Below are positions 21,698-30,093 of a DNA stretch of 33,539 bases, one piece after another. The DNA lies in the NCBI GenBank assembly GCA_027294455.1, contig JAPULZ010000228.1, positions 1-33,539 on the forward strand, given 5' to 3'. The notes under the pieces are model-generated. The model made no database searches and was not told where the DNA came from. It saw only the letters and a list, made by a program, of their open reading frames with translations. This DNA is from Gemmatimonadota bacterium. Lineage in GTDB: Bacteria > Gemmatimonadota > Gemmatimonadetes > Gemmatimonadales > GWC2-71-9. The position numbers were made by a program, and so were the translations under genes. Position 1 is the stretch's first letter; each line of letters begins with the position of its first letter.

Positions 21698-24600
21698 GCT
21701 TGCGACTCCAAGGCATCTCCCGCAGAAACCTGCTTGGGTTTCCGGAACAGTTTGGTCCAGGCCAGCTCGACGACGGCGTAGAGCGAGGGAATGAAGAACA
21801 CCCCGAGAATAGTGTAGACCAGCATCCCCCCGAACACGCCGGTTCCCAACGACACCCGGCTCTTGGCTCCGGCCCCGGTGGCGATCATCAGGGGAATGAC
21901 GCCCAGGATGAACGAGAAGGCGGTCATGAGGATGGGCCGAAACCGCAAACGTGCGGCCTCGCTCGCCGCCTCGATGATGCCTTTGCCCTCGCGCTCGTGT
22001 TGCTGCTTGGCAAACTCCACTATGAGAATCGCCGTCTTGGCCGAAAGGGCGATGAGCAACACGATCCCGACTTGGGTGTAGACGTTGTTCTCCATCGGCT
22101 GTATGAAGCCGCGGACGTACGTGAACCCCACCGCGCCGAGAATGGCCATGGGCACGGACAACATCACCGACAGCGGATTCGCCCAGCTCTCGTACTGGGC
22201 CGCCAGGAACAGAAAGGCGAACAAGATGGCCAGCGAGAAAATCAACGGAGCCATATTGCCTGCCTCTTTCTGTTGAAACGTGACCCCGGACCATTCGTAA
22301 CCCATCTGGGGGGGCAGGGTTTGCCCCGCGAGGCGTTCGATCTCGTCGGTCGCCTGGCCATCGGAGAATCCCGTGTTGGGTGTCCCGGTGAGGGTCGCCG
22401 ACCGGAACATATTGAAGCGATTGATGGTCTGGGGTCCCACCGTATCCCGGACGGACGCCAGGGTCCCCACGGGAATCATGTTGCCCATGGCGTCGCGCAC
22501 TTCCAGCCGTCCGATGTCGTCGGCCTCCGCCCGGTACGCTTGATCGGCCTGCACCATCACCCGCCAGGTCCGGCCGAACAGATTGAAATCGTTCACATAC
22601 GCCGACCCGAGGTTTGCCTGCAACGCGCCGAACACGGATTGGAGGGACACACCCAGCGACTTCACTTTCTCCCGGTCCACCTCGGTGAAGTACTGCGGCA
22701 CGTTGGCGCGGAAGCTCTGATTGAGCCTGGTGAGCACCGGGCTCTGGGTTCCGGCCGCCACCAAGTCGTTGGCGAACGTCTCCATCTGGATGATGCCGAT
22801 GCCGCCTCGATCCTGCAGTTGCATCTCGAACCCGCCGGCCGCACCGAGACCCGCAATTGGGGGCGGCGGGAAGCCGAACACGATGCCCTCCCGAATCTGC
22901 GCGAACTGGGGCTGGATCTGTCGCAATAGACCCCAGAGCGTCGAGCCCGACCCCGGACGATCGTCCCAGTGATCCAGCGTGACGATCGAAAAGCCCGTGT
23001 TGGTGCCGGCCGTGCCGTTCAGCAGGGAGTACCCTCCGATGGTGACCACGTTCTGGACGCCCGGCGTGTTCATGAGGGTCTCGTTCACCCGGTCCATGAC
23101 TTCGGCCGTGCGCTCCAACGAGGCGCCGGCCGGCAGCTCGGCGTTCACGAAGAAGTACCCTTCATCCTCTCCGGGGACGAAGCCAGCAGGAAGTGCCGCG
23201 AAGCCCAGGACCATGGCCACCAATATCACCGCGAAGGCCCCCATCATGGTCTTGGACTTCCGCAACGACCCGTTGACGATCTTCATGTAACCTGACGACA
23301 TGGTGTCGAAATGGCGGTTGAACCAGCTAAAGAACCGGCCCTTTTTCTTGGCCTGGTCTGGGGGACGCAACAGCATGCCGCAGAGCGCAGGGCTCAAGGT
23401 GAGGGCGTTGACCGACGAAAGCACCGTCGCAACGGAGATCGTCATGGCGAACTGGCGATACAACAACCCCGTGAGGCCAGGCATGACCATCGTGGGAATG
23501 AACACCGCCAACAGCACCGCGGTCGTTGCGACCACGGCGCCTCCCACTTCGCGCATCGTCTTCGCGGCGGCCTCCTTCGGGGGGAGACCCTCCTCATCCA
23601 TGATGCGCATGGTGTTTTCGGTCACCATGATGGAATCGTCCACCACGATGCCGATGGCGAGTATCAATCCGAAGAGCGTCAGGTTGTTGATGGAGAACCC
23701 GGCCGCCAGCAACACGCCAAACGTGCCCACCAGCGACACGGGAATCGCGAACACCGGCACCAGGGTGGAGCGAAAGTCTTGTAAGAAGATGTACACGACG
23801 AGCACCACCAGCAGAACCGCCACGAGCAGGGTAGTGATGACTTCGCTGATCGATTGCCGGATGTAGCGCGTCGAGTTGTGGGGAATGGCGTAGCTGAGGC
23901 CCGGGGGAAACCGCTGGGAGAGCGTCTCCATGGTCGCCTGCACGTCGTCGGACACCTGCATGGCGTTGGCCCCCGGCCGTTGGTAGATGCCCAGAACGGT
24001 GGCCGGTGCCCCGTCCAGCTGGGCATACCACGAATAGTTCTGCGCGCCCAGTTCCACGCGGCCGATGTCCCTCACCCGGACGAACGCCCCTGCCCCATCC
24101 ACCTTGACGATGATGTTCTCGAACTGCTCGACCTCGGACAGGCGGCCCTGGGTCGTGATGTTGTACTGGAAATTGGCGCCGGTCTCCATCGGTGGCGCGC
24201 CGATCTGCCCCGCCGCCACCTGCACGTTTTGCTCCCGCAACGCGGCCAGCACGTCGTCGGTTGTGAGTCCCCGGGCCTTGACCTTGGCAGGGTCGAGCCA
24301 GATGCGCATTCCGAAGTCCTTGGCACCGAAGATCATGACTTCGCCGACACCGTCCTGGCGGGACAGGATGTCCTTGACCTGCGTCGTGGCGTAGTTGCTC
24401 AGGAAGACGTCGTCGTATCGGCCGTCGGGTGAGGTGAGGGCCACCATCAAGATCATCTGTGTCGATTGCTTCTTCACCTTGATGCCCTGGCGCTTCACCT
24501 CTTCCGGGAGTAGCGGCTCGGCGATGTTGACCCGATTCTGGGTCAGGACCGTCGACATGTCCGGGTCGGTGCCGATCTTGAACGAGACCGTGAGGCTCAT

Positions 24601-24870
24601 GCTCCCGTCGCCCGAACTGGTGGAGGCCATGTAGATCATGTTCTCCACCCCGTTCACTTCTTGCTCGATGGGGCTGGCGACGGTTTCCTCCACCACCTGC
24701 GCACTCGCGCCAGGATAGTTGGCCGTGACCTTCACGGTGGGCGGCGTGATGTTCGGCATGCTTTCGACCGGCAGCAGCGGAATGGCGAGGCTGCCCAGCA
24801 GCACGATGACGATGGAAATCACCATCGCGAAGATGGGCCGGTTGATGAAAATCGCGCTGAAGGCGCCCAT
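21694..24870 (-). CDS. RND inner-membrane efflux pump, HAE-1 (AcrB-like) family
   Basis: 1058 residues from ATG 24870, the normal length for AcrB-type trimeric pumps. It has twelve membrane helices in the usual 1+5+1+5 pattern with two large periplasmic loops. Proton-relay residues are visible: paired Asp in GLILAIGIVVDDSIMVTEN (helix 4) and Lys in LLIALSAKTAILIVEFAKQQ (helix 10). SIFINRPIFAMVISI-like start, PTVKVTANYPGASAQVVEETVASPIEQ and the GFVPGEDEGYF loop are family signatures. It exports hydrophobic or amphiphilic compounds, driven by the proton gradient. It starts three bases after the MFP stop and overlaps the VOC gene by four bases; expression is probably from the repeated-box promoter at 27588-27632. 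The substrate cannot be read from the sequence. Confidence 0.95.
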   Translation of the reverse strand: MGAFSAIFINRPIFAMVISIVIVLLGSLAIPLLPVESMPNITPPTVKVTANYPGASAQVVEETVASPIEQEVNGVENMIYMASTSSGDGSMSLTVSFKIGTDPDMSTVLTQNRVNIAEPLLPEEVKRQGIKVKKQSTQMILMVALTSPDGRYDDVFLSNYATTQVKDILSRQDGVGEVMIFGAKDFGMRIWLDPAKVKARGLTTDDVLAALREQNVQVAAGQIGAPPMETGANFQYNITTQGRLSEVEQFENIIVKVDGAGAFVRVRDIGRVELGAQNYSWYAQLDGAPATVLGIYQRPGANAMQVSDDVQATMETLSQRFPPGLSYAIPHNSTRYIRQSISEVITTLLVAVLLVVLVVYIFLQDFRSTLVPVFAIPVSLVGTFGVLLAAGFSINNLTLFGLILAIGIVVDDSIMVTENTMRIMDEEGLPPKEAAAKTMREVGGAVVATTAVLLAVFIPTMVMPGLTGLLYRQFAMTISVATVLSSVNALTLSPALCGMLLRPPDQAKKKGRFFSWFNRHFDTMSSGYMKIVNGSLRKSKTMMGAFAVILVAMVLGFAALPAGFVPGEDEGYFFVNAELPAGASLERTAEVMDRVNETLMNTPGVQNVVTIGGYSLLNGTAGTNTGFSIVTLDHWDDRPGSGSTLWGLLRQIQPQFAQIREGIVFGFPPPPIAGLGAAGGFEMQLQDRGGIGIIQMETFANDLVAAGTQSPVLTRLNQSFRANVPQYFTEVDREKVKSLGVSLQSVFGALQANLGSAYVNDFNLFGRTWRVMVQADQAYRAEADDIGRLEVRDAMGNMIPVGTLASVRDTVGPQTINRFNMFRSATLTGTPNTGFSDGQATDEIERLAGQTLPPQMGYEWSGVTFQQKEAGNMAPLIFSLAILFAFLFLAAQYESWANPLSVMLSVPMAILGAVGFTYVRGFIQPMENNVYTQVGIVLLIALSAKTAILIVEFAKQQHEREGKGIIEAASEAARLRFRPILMTAFSFILGVIPLMIATGAGAKSRVSLGTGVFGGMLVYTILGVFFIPSLYAVVELAWTKLFRKPKQVSAGDALESQA

Positions 24871-24873
24871 GGA

Positions 24874-26034
24874 TCAGATCCCTCCCGACACTTCCGCCTC
24901 GATCTGAGGCGTGACCGGAAAACCCGGGCGGGCGCGCAGCATGCCATTCACGATGTATCGCTCGGTCCCGTCGAGGCCTTCCGTCACGACCACGGCACCG
25001 TCGTCCTGGAGCGGCCCGAGCTTCACGTATTTCTGGTTCACGACGTTCTCCGCCTCCTCGACCACCAACACGAACTTGCCACCGAGATCCGTCCCGATCG
25101 CTCGCTCCTGCACGAGGATCGCATTCTCGGTCGTTCCCCCTAGTAGTCTGATCCGCACGAACAGCCCTGGGAACAAGGTGTTGTCGGAGTTGTCTATCAC
25201 GGCGCGGATCTCGATGGTGCCGGTGGCGGGATCGACGGTGTTGTTCACGAAGTCGACCCGCCCGCCGTGGGGAAACCCCTCGTCAATCGCCGTCGCGATG
25301 AGCACACGGCCGATGGAGGTATCCGGTACCGCGTTGGCCGGGTCGTTCTGCGCCGCCAGAATCTGCAGCACCACTCGCTCGGGCGCGCTGAAGTACACAT
25401 AGATCGGATCGATCCGGGTGACGGTGGTGAGCAGCGTCGGCTCGGTCGCTCCTACCAGATTGCCAAGATCAACGAGATTGCGGCTCACCTGGCCGGTGAT
25501 CGGCGTGGTCACTTTCGTGTATCGCAAGTTGATGGCGGCCTTCTCGAGGCGGGCCCGGGCCCCGAGCACGGCGGCCTCCGCTTGATCCCGCGTGGCCTGT
25601 GCCCGATCCAGATCCTGCCGGCTCACCGCATTGCTCTGGATCGCGAGGCTCACCCGCTCGAGATCCGATTCCGCTCTGGCCAACTCGCTCTGTGCACTGG
25701 CGACTGAAGCTTGCGCCTCGTTGTACGTCGCTTGGTAAGGCGCGGGTTCGATGACGAACAACACGTCCCCGGAGTCGACGAACGTCGTGGGGTCGAACTG
25801 CATCTGCTCGAGGGATCCCTGCACCCGGGCGCGGATCTCCGCGAACTCGATCGCTCGGGTCGTGCCCGTGAACTGGAAGTAGTTCTGCACGTCACGCCGC
25901 ATGGGCTCGCCCACCGTGACCAACGGCGGCGGCGGGCCCTGCCTGACGTCGTCTCCGCACGCCACCACGGCAAGAACGAGGAGGCTCAATGCCGGCCGGC
26001 ATCGGGCGGATATGACACATCGAATATCGGACAT
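24874..26034 (-). CDS. RND periplasmic adaptor (membrane fusion protein) lipoprotein
   Basis: 386 residues from ATG 26034; the frame is open to 26097 but this lies inside the previous gene. Lipobox VVACG near residue 25. Domain order is standard: barrel-sandwich half (VTVGEPMRRDVQNYFQFTGTTRAIEFAEIRARVQGSLEQMQFDPTTFVDSGDVLFVIEP, abbreviated here as one beta-lipoyl half), a coiled-coil hairpin (~105-175, ASVASAQSELARAESDLERV), the second lipoyl half (YTKVTTPITGQVSRNLVDLGNLVG), a beta-barrel domain with IDPIYVYFSAPE, and a membrane-proximal domain (VLVVEEAENVVNQKYVKLGP). It bridges the RND pump and the outer-membrane channel. It starts 4 bases downstream of the channel gene. Confidence 0.93.
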   Translation of the reverse strand: MSDIRCVISARCRPALSLLVLAVVACGDDVRQGPPPPLVTVGEPMRRDVQNYFQFTGTTRAIEFAEIRARVQGSLEQMQFDPTTFVDSGDVLFVIEPAPYQATYNEAQASVASAQSELARAESDLERVSLAIQSNAVSRQDLDRAQATRDQAEAAVLGARARLEKAAINLRYTKVTTPITGQVSRNLVDLGNLVGATEPTLLTTVTRIDPIYVYFSAPERVVLQILAAQNDPANAVPDTSIGRVLIATAIDEGFPHGGRVDFVNNTVDPATGTIEIRAVIDNSDNTLFPGLFVRIRLLGGTTENAILVQERAIGTDLGGKFVLVVEEAENVVNQKYVKLGPLQDDGAVVVTEGLDGTERYIVNGMLRARPGFPVTPQIEAEVSGGI

Positions 26035-26038
26035 GGAA

Positions 26039-27508
26039 TTAGTTCTCCGCCCCGTTGCGTTGATCGGGATCCGGTCCGCCCGGCGACCAACCGCCACCGA
26101 GGGCCTTGTTCAACGCGATGAGATTCAACACGACCTGGCCCTGGCTGCTGGCCAGCTGATCTTGCTGCTGGAAAAGCGAACGCTGGGTATCCAGCAGATT
26201 CTGGAAGTTGGTGAGGCCCGAGAGGTACTGGGTGCGAACGAGGTCCACCGAGCGCTGCGAGGCATCCACCGCCTCTTGCAGCCGTGCGAGCCTGGTGCGC
26301 TCTTCCACGAAGGCCATCGCCGCATTTTCCACGTCCTCCATGGCGAAGAGCACCGACTGTTCGTACGCCACCAGCGCCTGCTCGGCCCGGGCTTCTTCGA
26401 CCTGGATATTGCTCTTCACCTTGCCGGCGCTGAAGATGTTCCAGGAAAATCCCGGGACGATTCCCCAGGTAATACTCGGCCCCTTCGCCAGGTCACCGAG
26501 ATCGAGGGACTCCAATCCCAGAAACGCCGTGAGGGAAAACCGCGGATAGAGGTCCGCCGTCGCCACTCCGATTTGCGCTGTTTGGGCGGCCAGCAAGCGC
26601 TCCGCGCGTCGGACGTCCGGCCGTCGCCGCAAGAGATCGATGGGCACGCCGGTCAAGACGTCTCCCGGCGGTGTCGGGATGCCCGCCGAATCGGCCAGGA
26701 GGGCATCGATGGCACCCGGCGGCTCGCCGAGCAACACCGACAAACGGTTGCGCACCGCGGCCAGCACACTGCGCATGGCCGGAATCTGCGCCTCCGTGGT
26801 GGCCAGGTTGGATTCCGCCTGGGCCACGTCCAGCGCGGACGTGAGCCCGGAATTGAAACGGTCGCGGGTGAGCTGGAGCGATTCCCGTTGCGCCGCGGCA
26901 TTGGCCTCGGCAAAGGCGATCCTCGTCTGGAAACTCCGGGCGTCCACGTAGTTCGCCGCGACGTCGGCGTACACGGTGACGAGCACGTCACGGTAATCCT
27001 CGATGGACGCCTCGAGCCCGGCGGTGGCCGCCTCGACCTGGCGCCGCACCCGGCCCCACACGTCGATTTCCCAGCTGGCATCCAGAGACGTACTCCACAC
27101 GTTTATCGGGTCGCTGAGGACTGCGGGATCGGGTGCCGCCGCGCCCTGGATACCGTTCTCGCTCAGCTTGGTGCGTGTGAACGATCCACCGAGAAACACG
27201 TCTGGCAACCGACCGCCCGTCGCAATACCGCGAATCGCCCGGGCTTCCTGCACCCGGGCCACCGAGGCGCGCAGGCCCAGGCTCTGAAACTCGGCCCGCC
27301 GGATGAGCGCGGTGAGGGTCGAGTCGCCCAGCACGTCCCACCAGCTCTCGATGCTGGGGACCTCCTGCGACAGCTCGTCCTCCACGGCCGACCGCCAGAC
27401 ATCCGGCATCGGGCTTACTGGGGGTTCGTAATCCGGCCCGACGTTGCACGCCTGCGACACGACGAGAACGGCCCAGGCGATCGGGGTAGCGATGACTCCG
27501 CGCGACAT
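26039..27508 (-). CDS. Outer-membrane efflux lipoprotein (NodT/OprM-like TolC family)
   Basis: 489 residues from ATG 27508, with GGGAGG seven bases upstream. Lipoprotein signal ends VVSQACNVGPDY, and CxVGPDY followed by WW--LGDSTLTALI is the hallmark of the NodT subfamily. Two repeated outer-membrane efflux domains follow: an N-terminal half to ~residue 265 and a C-terminal half from RRRPDVRRAERLLAAQTAQIGVATADLYPRFSLTA, ending in coiled-coil helices (DLVRTQYLSGLTNFQNLLDTQRSL). It forms the trimeric exit duct for the pump. It is the first gene of a five-gene operon (channel, adaptor, pump, VOC protein, small lipoprotein) and lies 80 bases after the repeated-box promoter at 27588-27632. Having the channel gene first is less usual than adaptor first. 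Confidence 0.94.
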   Translation of the reverse strand: MSRGVIATPIAWAVLVVSQACNVGPDYEPPVSPMPDVWRSAVEDELSQEVPSIESWWDVLGDSTLTALIRRAEFQSLGLRASVARVQEARAIRGIATGGRLPDVFLGGSFTRTKLSENGIQGAAAPDPAVLSDPINVWSTSLDASWEIDVWGRVRRQVEAATAGLEASIEDYRDVLVTVYADVAANYVDARSFQTRIAFAEANAAAQRESLQLTRDRFNSGLTSALDVAQAESNLATTEAQIPAMRSVLAAVRNRLSVLLGEPPGAIDALLADSAGIPTPPGDVLTGVPIDLLRRRPDVRRAERLLAAQTAQIGVATADLYPRFSLTAFLGLESLDLGDLAKGPSITWGIVPGFSWNIFSAGKVKSNIQVEEARAEQALVAYEQSVLFAMEDVENAAMAFVEERTRLARLQEAVDASQRSVDLVRTQYLSGLTNFQNLLDTQRSLFQQQDQLASSQGQVVLNLIALNKALGGGWSPGGPDPDQRNGAEN

Positions 27509-27587
27509 GGCTTGGCCTCCCGGAAATACCAGAATGGAGCCCCCGTTGCCCCGAGCGGAAAGGGCACGAGTGGAGGATCCTGGGGTT

Positions 27588-27632
27588 AACCTAGGCCGCG
27601 GTGCCAGGGTGAGACATTGGACCTTGGTCGTA
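27588..27632 (-). promoter_or_regulatory. Repeated-box promoter for the RND efflux operon
   Basis: Read on the minus strand: box TACGACCAAGGTCCAATG (27632-27615) and -10-like TAGGTT (27593-27588), spacing 31.5 bp from box centre. The efflux operon starts at 27508. It is back to back with a second copy for the gene at 27700; the two boxes, 29 bp apart centre to centre, face outwards and form a larger inverted repeat. Confidence 0.75.
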
Positions 27633-27645
27633 GTGGTCACGCCCG

Positions 27646-27690
27646 TAGGACCAAGGTCCAATGGCATCTCGCCGAGAAGGGGAGTAGCCT
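27646..27690 (+). promoter_or_regulatory. Repeated-box promoter for the barrel-like protein gene
   Basis: Box TAGGACCAAGGTCCAATG (27646-27663) and TAGCCT (27685-27690), again 31.5 bp from box centre to hexamer. The projected start is about three bases before the ATG at 27700, so the mRNA would be essentially leaderless; no Shine-Dalgarno sequence lies at the normal distance. Confidence 0.75.
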
Positions 27691-27699
27691 CTTCGGATC

Positions 27700-28263
27700 A
27701 TGAATACGCGATCGCTGTGCGTCCTCGGGACGTTGAGTCTTCTGACACCGGCCACCCTGGCGGCCCAAGTCGGGGTGGAGATTGCCGCGGTGGGTGGTCT
27801 GGCAAGCGGGAAGGCACTGAAATACGGGCTCGGGGGAAACCTGGTCCTCTTCGTCCCCAAAACCCCCCTGACCATCGGCGCAAGGGTTCTCCGCCACTGG
27901 GGTGATGCCTCATCGCTTTCGGGCACCACCATCGTGGATGAGGAAAACGACGTCACGGCGTGGTTGGGCGAGCTGGGATTGCGAACGGACGCCGGCGGTA
28001 TGGAGATCGGCGTCACGCTCAACGCTGGAGTGGCGAAGTTCAAGCAGACCAGAACGCCGTTGGGAGACACGACGAGGGTCAGCGAGTCCAGTGAGTTCAC
28101 GTTCGCCCCCGGCCTTGTAGGCAGCCTCCCACTGGGCCCCATCCGACTCGGTGCCGAAGTCCACTACTTCATCGGGGGCGATCCGGGATTCACCACAGCG
28201 TTCGACACCCGCGACTTCATCTTCTACTTCCGATGGGCCTACCGCTTCGGAGGGAGCCGCTGA
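27700..28263 (+). CDS. Small outer-membrane beta-barrel-like protein
   Basis: 187 residues from ATG 27700. A signal peptide ends LAAQ. The mature part alternates hydrophobic and polar residues in strands separated by Gly-rich turns (VGVEIAAVGGLASGKALKYGLGGNLVLFV, LTIGARVLRHWG, AWLGELGLRT, IGVTLNAGVAKF, LPLGPIRLGAEVHYFIGGDPGFTT) and ends FRWAYRFGGSR, as in 8-stranded barrels. It is a clear paralogue of the protein at 29509-30078: both share the R(V/I)(L/I)RH(W/F)G segment, the GGDP(G/N)F loop and the final AxxxYF/AFYAK-type strand. Both have repeated-box promoters. No enzyme function is suggested. Its last 25 bases overlap the end of the convergent channel gene. Confidence 0.8.
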   Translation: MNTRSLCVLGTLSLLTPATLAAQVGVEIAAVGGLASGKALKYGLGGNLVLFVPKTPLTIGARVLRHWGDASSLSGTTIVDEENDVTAWLGELGLRTDAGGMEIGVTLNAGVAKFKQTRTPLGDTTRVSESSEFTFAPGLVGSLPLGPIRLGAEVHYFIGGDPGFTTAFDTRDFIFYFRWAYRFGGSR

Positions 28264-28913
28264 TCCGGCGAGGGCATGCCATGGGCAATGTGTAGCCCGA
28301 CGACCCGCGCCACCATAACGACCAAATAGAGCTGGCCCGTGAGGGCTTCGACCGTGGCCAGCGAGCGTGCCATGCTCGAGACCGGCGTGATGTCGCCGTA
28401 CCCCAGCGTGGTGAGCGTCACGAAGCTGAAGTACATCACAGCAGCGAACTGCTCGGCGTCCTGAAAGGCGGTGACCTCGATTTCCGGCAGGTGCAGCGCT
28501 CCGGGTTGCCACAGATCCAGGAGACCAAACAGTATCGCCCCGACGATTCCCATCAGGAGATACACGCTGATGGCGGCGAACACGACTTCCGTCGTGGCCC
28601 GGCGGGCACGCAGGACGTGGGCCAACATCTCCCACATCGTAAACACCAGGAACCCCACCATGAGGAACACGCCGAACGCATAGATCGATGGGAAGATCCC
28701 ACCGGCGCCGGCCCAGGTAATCAGCAGCGCCGGGATGGCCATCGCCGCCCCGACGATCTTGGCGTACTTTTCCTCGCTGGCCGCGTAAAACGCCGACAGG
28801 GTCACCAACGAAAACGCAATCTGCAGCACCACCCCACCGAGGGTTCCCGCCTTGAGAAACGGGATCACGGCGATGAGGGTCAGAAGCGCCACGAAGAGTG
28901 TTCGGAATCTCAC
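28239..28913 (-). CDS. Potassium-type ion channel with TLGYGD selectivity filter
   Basis: 224 residues from a GTG at 28913; the GTG overlaps the upstream receiver-gene stop as GTGA, so the start is well determined and translation is coupled. Hydrophobic segments at ~5-22, ~25-45, ~53-72, ~75-97 and ~105-130 come before a pore helix and filter (FAAVMYFSFVTLTTLGYGDITP) and a last helix (ATVEALTGQLYLVVMVARVVGLHIA). It is thus a six-helix-like channel of the Ion_trans_2 type without a recognisable ligand or RCK domain; the C-terminus after the last helix is only ~15 residues. The N-terminal helices lack the regular Arg series of a voltage sensor. Cotranscribed with a receiver-only protein under a repeated-box promoter, which suggests control of membrane potential or K+ flux in the same stress response. 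Confidence 0.88.
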   Translation of the reverse strand: MRFRTLFVALLTLIAVIPFLKAGTLGGVVLQIAFSLVTLSAFYAASEEKYAKIVGAAMAIPALLITWAGAGGIFPSIYAFGVFLMVGFLVFTMWEMLAHVLRARRATTEVVFAAISVYLLMGIVGAILFGLLDLWQPGALHLPEIEVTAFQDAEQFAAVMYFSFVTLTTLGYGDITPVSSMARSLATVEALTGQLYLVVMVARVVGLHIAHGMPSPDQRLPPKR

Positions 28914-29290
28914 GTCGCCGGACCCTGCGCCACCGCCGCGGCGATGGCGTCGAGGAGTTCCTGATCGTGAAACGGCTTGAAGAGGAAATCGACGGCTCCG
29001 CCCTGCATGGCCTGCTTGCGCACCTGGGGATCGTCCCGGGCCGAGATGAAAATGATGGGTGGATGGGGAGGCGCCGCGTTGAGACGGTCTTGCAGGTCCA
29101 ACCCGTTCATCCCGGGCATCTGGAGGTCGACGAGCAGACACGAGATCTCCTCGAGCCTCTCCCGAGTCAGTACCGCTTCCGCGGAGCAGAACACCTCAGG
29201 TGTCAGCCCATCGGACCGGAGAAGGCGGTCGAGCGCGGTCCGTATGGACCGGTCGTCATCGACAACGCCAATGATGGGACTGGTGGTCAT
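28910..29290 (-). CDS. Single-domain response regulator (receiver only)
   Basis: 126 residues from ATG 29290. It has a complete CheY/FixJ-like receiver: acidic pocket VVDDD at residues 9-13, phospho-acceptor Asp55 in LLVDLQMPGMNG, Ser83 in FISARD and Lys105 in FKPF. There is no output domain; the protein ends 21 residues after the Lys. It could act by protein contact, as a phosphate sink, or by acting on the channel encoded four bases into its own stop codon (GTGA overlap). No histidine kinase gene is adjacent. The promoter is a repeated-box copy at 29348-29392. Confidence 0.9.
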   Translation of the reverse strand: MTTSPIIGVVDDDRSIRTALDRLLRSDGLTPEVFCSAEAVLTRERLEEISCLLVDLQMPGMNGLDLQDRLNAAPPHPPIIFISARDDPQVRKQAMQGGAVDFLFKPFHDQELLDAIAAAVAQGPAT

Positions 29291-29347
29291 CGTATTCACC
29301 ACGTGGACCACGCCGGGAGACTTTTGGACGGCGAGGTCATTGCTTGC

Positions 29348-29392
29348 AGTGTAGGCACTGGGCCGGCGCCGGGATATGGGACTTTGGTCCCA
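29348..29392 (-). promoter_or_regulatory. Repeated-box promoter for the receiver/channel operon
   Basis: Read on the minus strand: box TGGGACCAAAGTCCCATA (29392-29375) and -10-like TACACT (29353-29348), 31.5 bp from box centre. The core GGGACTTTGGTCCC is the closest in the window to the DosR-type palindrome. It lies back to back with the copy at 29429-29473, with box centres 52 bp apart. Confidence 0.75.
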
Positions 29393-29428
29393 CGTGGGAC
29401 CCCCTACCACACCCCAGGACGGCCAGGG

Positions 29429-29473
29429 TAAGACCAAAGTCCTATATCCATCGCCGGCTCGCGGCAATACACT
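29429..29473 (+). promoter_or_regulatory. Repeated-box promoter for the barrel-like protein/kinase operon
   Basis: Box TAAGACCAAAGTCCTATA (29429-29446) and -10-like TACACT (29468-29473), 31.5 bp from box centre; the hexamer is identical to that of the divergent copy. The projected start is about 29 bases before the ATG at 29509. Confidence 0.75.
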
Positions 29474-29508
29474 CACTCGGGCCCTTATCGCCGTCGAGAG
29501 GACCGCGC

Positions 29509-30078
29509 ATGATCCACCGCAACAATTTCTTGATGCTGCTGGGAATCCTCGTGACGCCGAGTCTCGCGGCGCAGCAGATGACGCCGGAGATCGGCCTCAT
29601 CGGCGGCTTTGGCATCGAAACACCCTACAAGGGCGCCCTCGGACTCGGCGGTGGCGTCCTGCTCGGCAGGCTGTACGCCGGGGGACGCATAATCCGGCAC
29701 TTCGGGACCTCGTCCGTCAGGACGGGAACGATGGAAACCACGACGACCGACGTGAGCACCTGGGTCGCTGGGGCCGAAATCGGCATTCCCATTCTCCTCG
29801 AGCCCATCGAGGTAAAGCTCAGCGCCCTCGTGGGGATTTTCCGTTTCACGGAAGACACGCGACGCGAGCCCAACGCCGGAGGGACATCCACCGAGACCAG
29901 CCGGGGCAAGACCACGGGCATGTTTTCCCCGGTCATCAGTGCCCTGGTACCGCTTTCCGCGATCAAGATCGGCGCCGAGCTCGCCCTCTTGAACGGCGGC
30001 GATCCCAACTTCAGCGAGACATACGGGACACGGTCGGTCGCGTTCTACGCCAAGATCGTCGTGCCTCTCGGGTCATAG
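29509..30078 (+). CDS. Small outer-membrane beta-barrel-like protein, paralogue of the 27700 gene
   Basis: 189 residues from ATG 29509. A signal peptide ends SLAAQQ. Beta-strand pattern: PEIGLIGGFGIETPYKGALGLGGGVLLG, YAGGRIIRHFG, TWVAGAEIGIPIL, VKLSALVGIFRF, VISALVPLSAIKIGAELALLNGGDPNF and a C-terminal SVAFYAKIVVPLGS. It matches the 27700-28263 protein along its whole length (for example RIIRHFG versus RVLRHWG and LLNGGDPNF versus FIGGDPGF) at modest identity. Fifteen bases separate its stop from the Ser/Thr kinase ATG, so they form an operon; a barrel-like surface protein and a membrane kinase might form an envelope-sensing pair, though this is only context. Confidence 0.8.
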   Translation: MIHRNNFLMLLGILVTPSLAAQQMTPEIGLIGGFGIETPYKGALGLGGGVLLGRLYAGGRIIRHFGTSSVRTGTMETTTTDVSTWVAGAEIGIPILLEPIEVKLSALVGIFRFTEDTRREPNAGGTSTETSRGKTTGMFSPVISALVPLSAIKIGAELALLNGGDPNFSETYGTRSVAFYAKIVVPLGS

Positions 30079-30093
30079 CGCGTACGAAGCAGC

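Noticed and set aside
25901..27589. 562-codon frame antisense to the efflux channel gene
   Set aside because: Low-complexity Arg/His-rich translation; the opposite strand encodes a textbook NodT-type channel.
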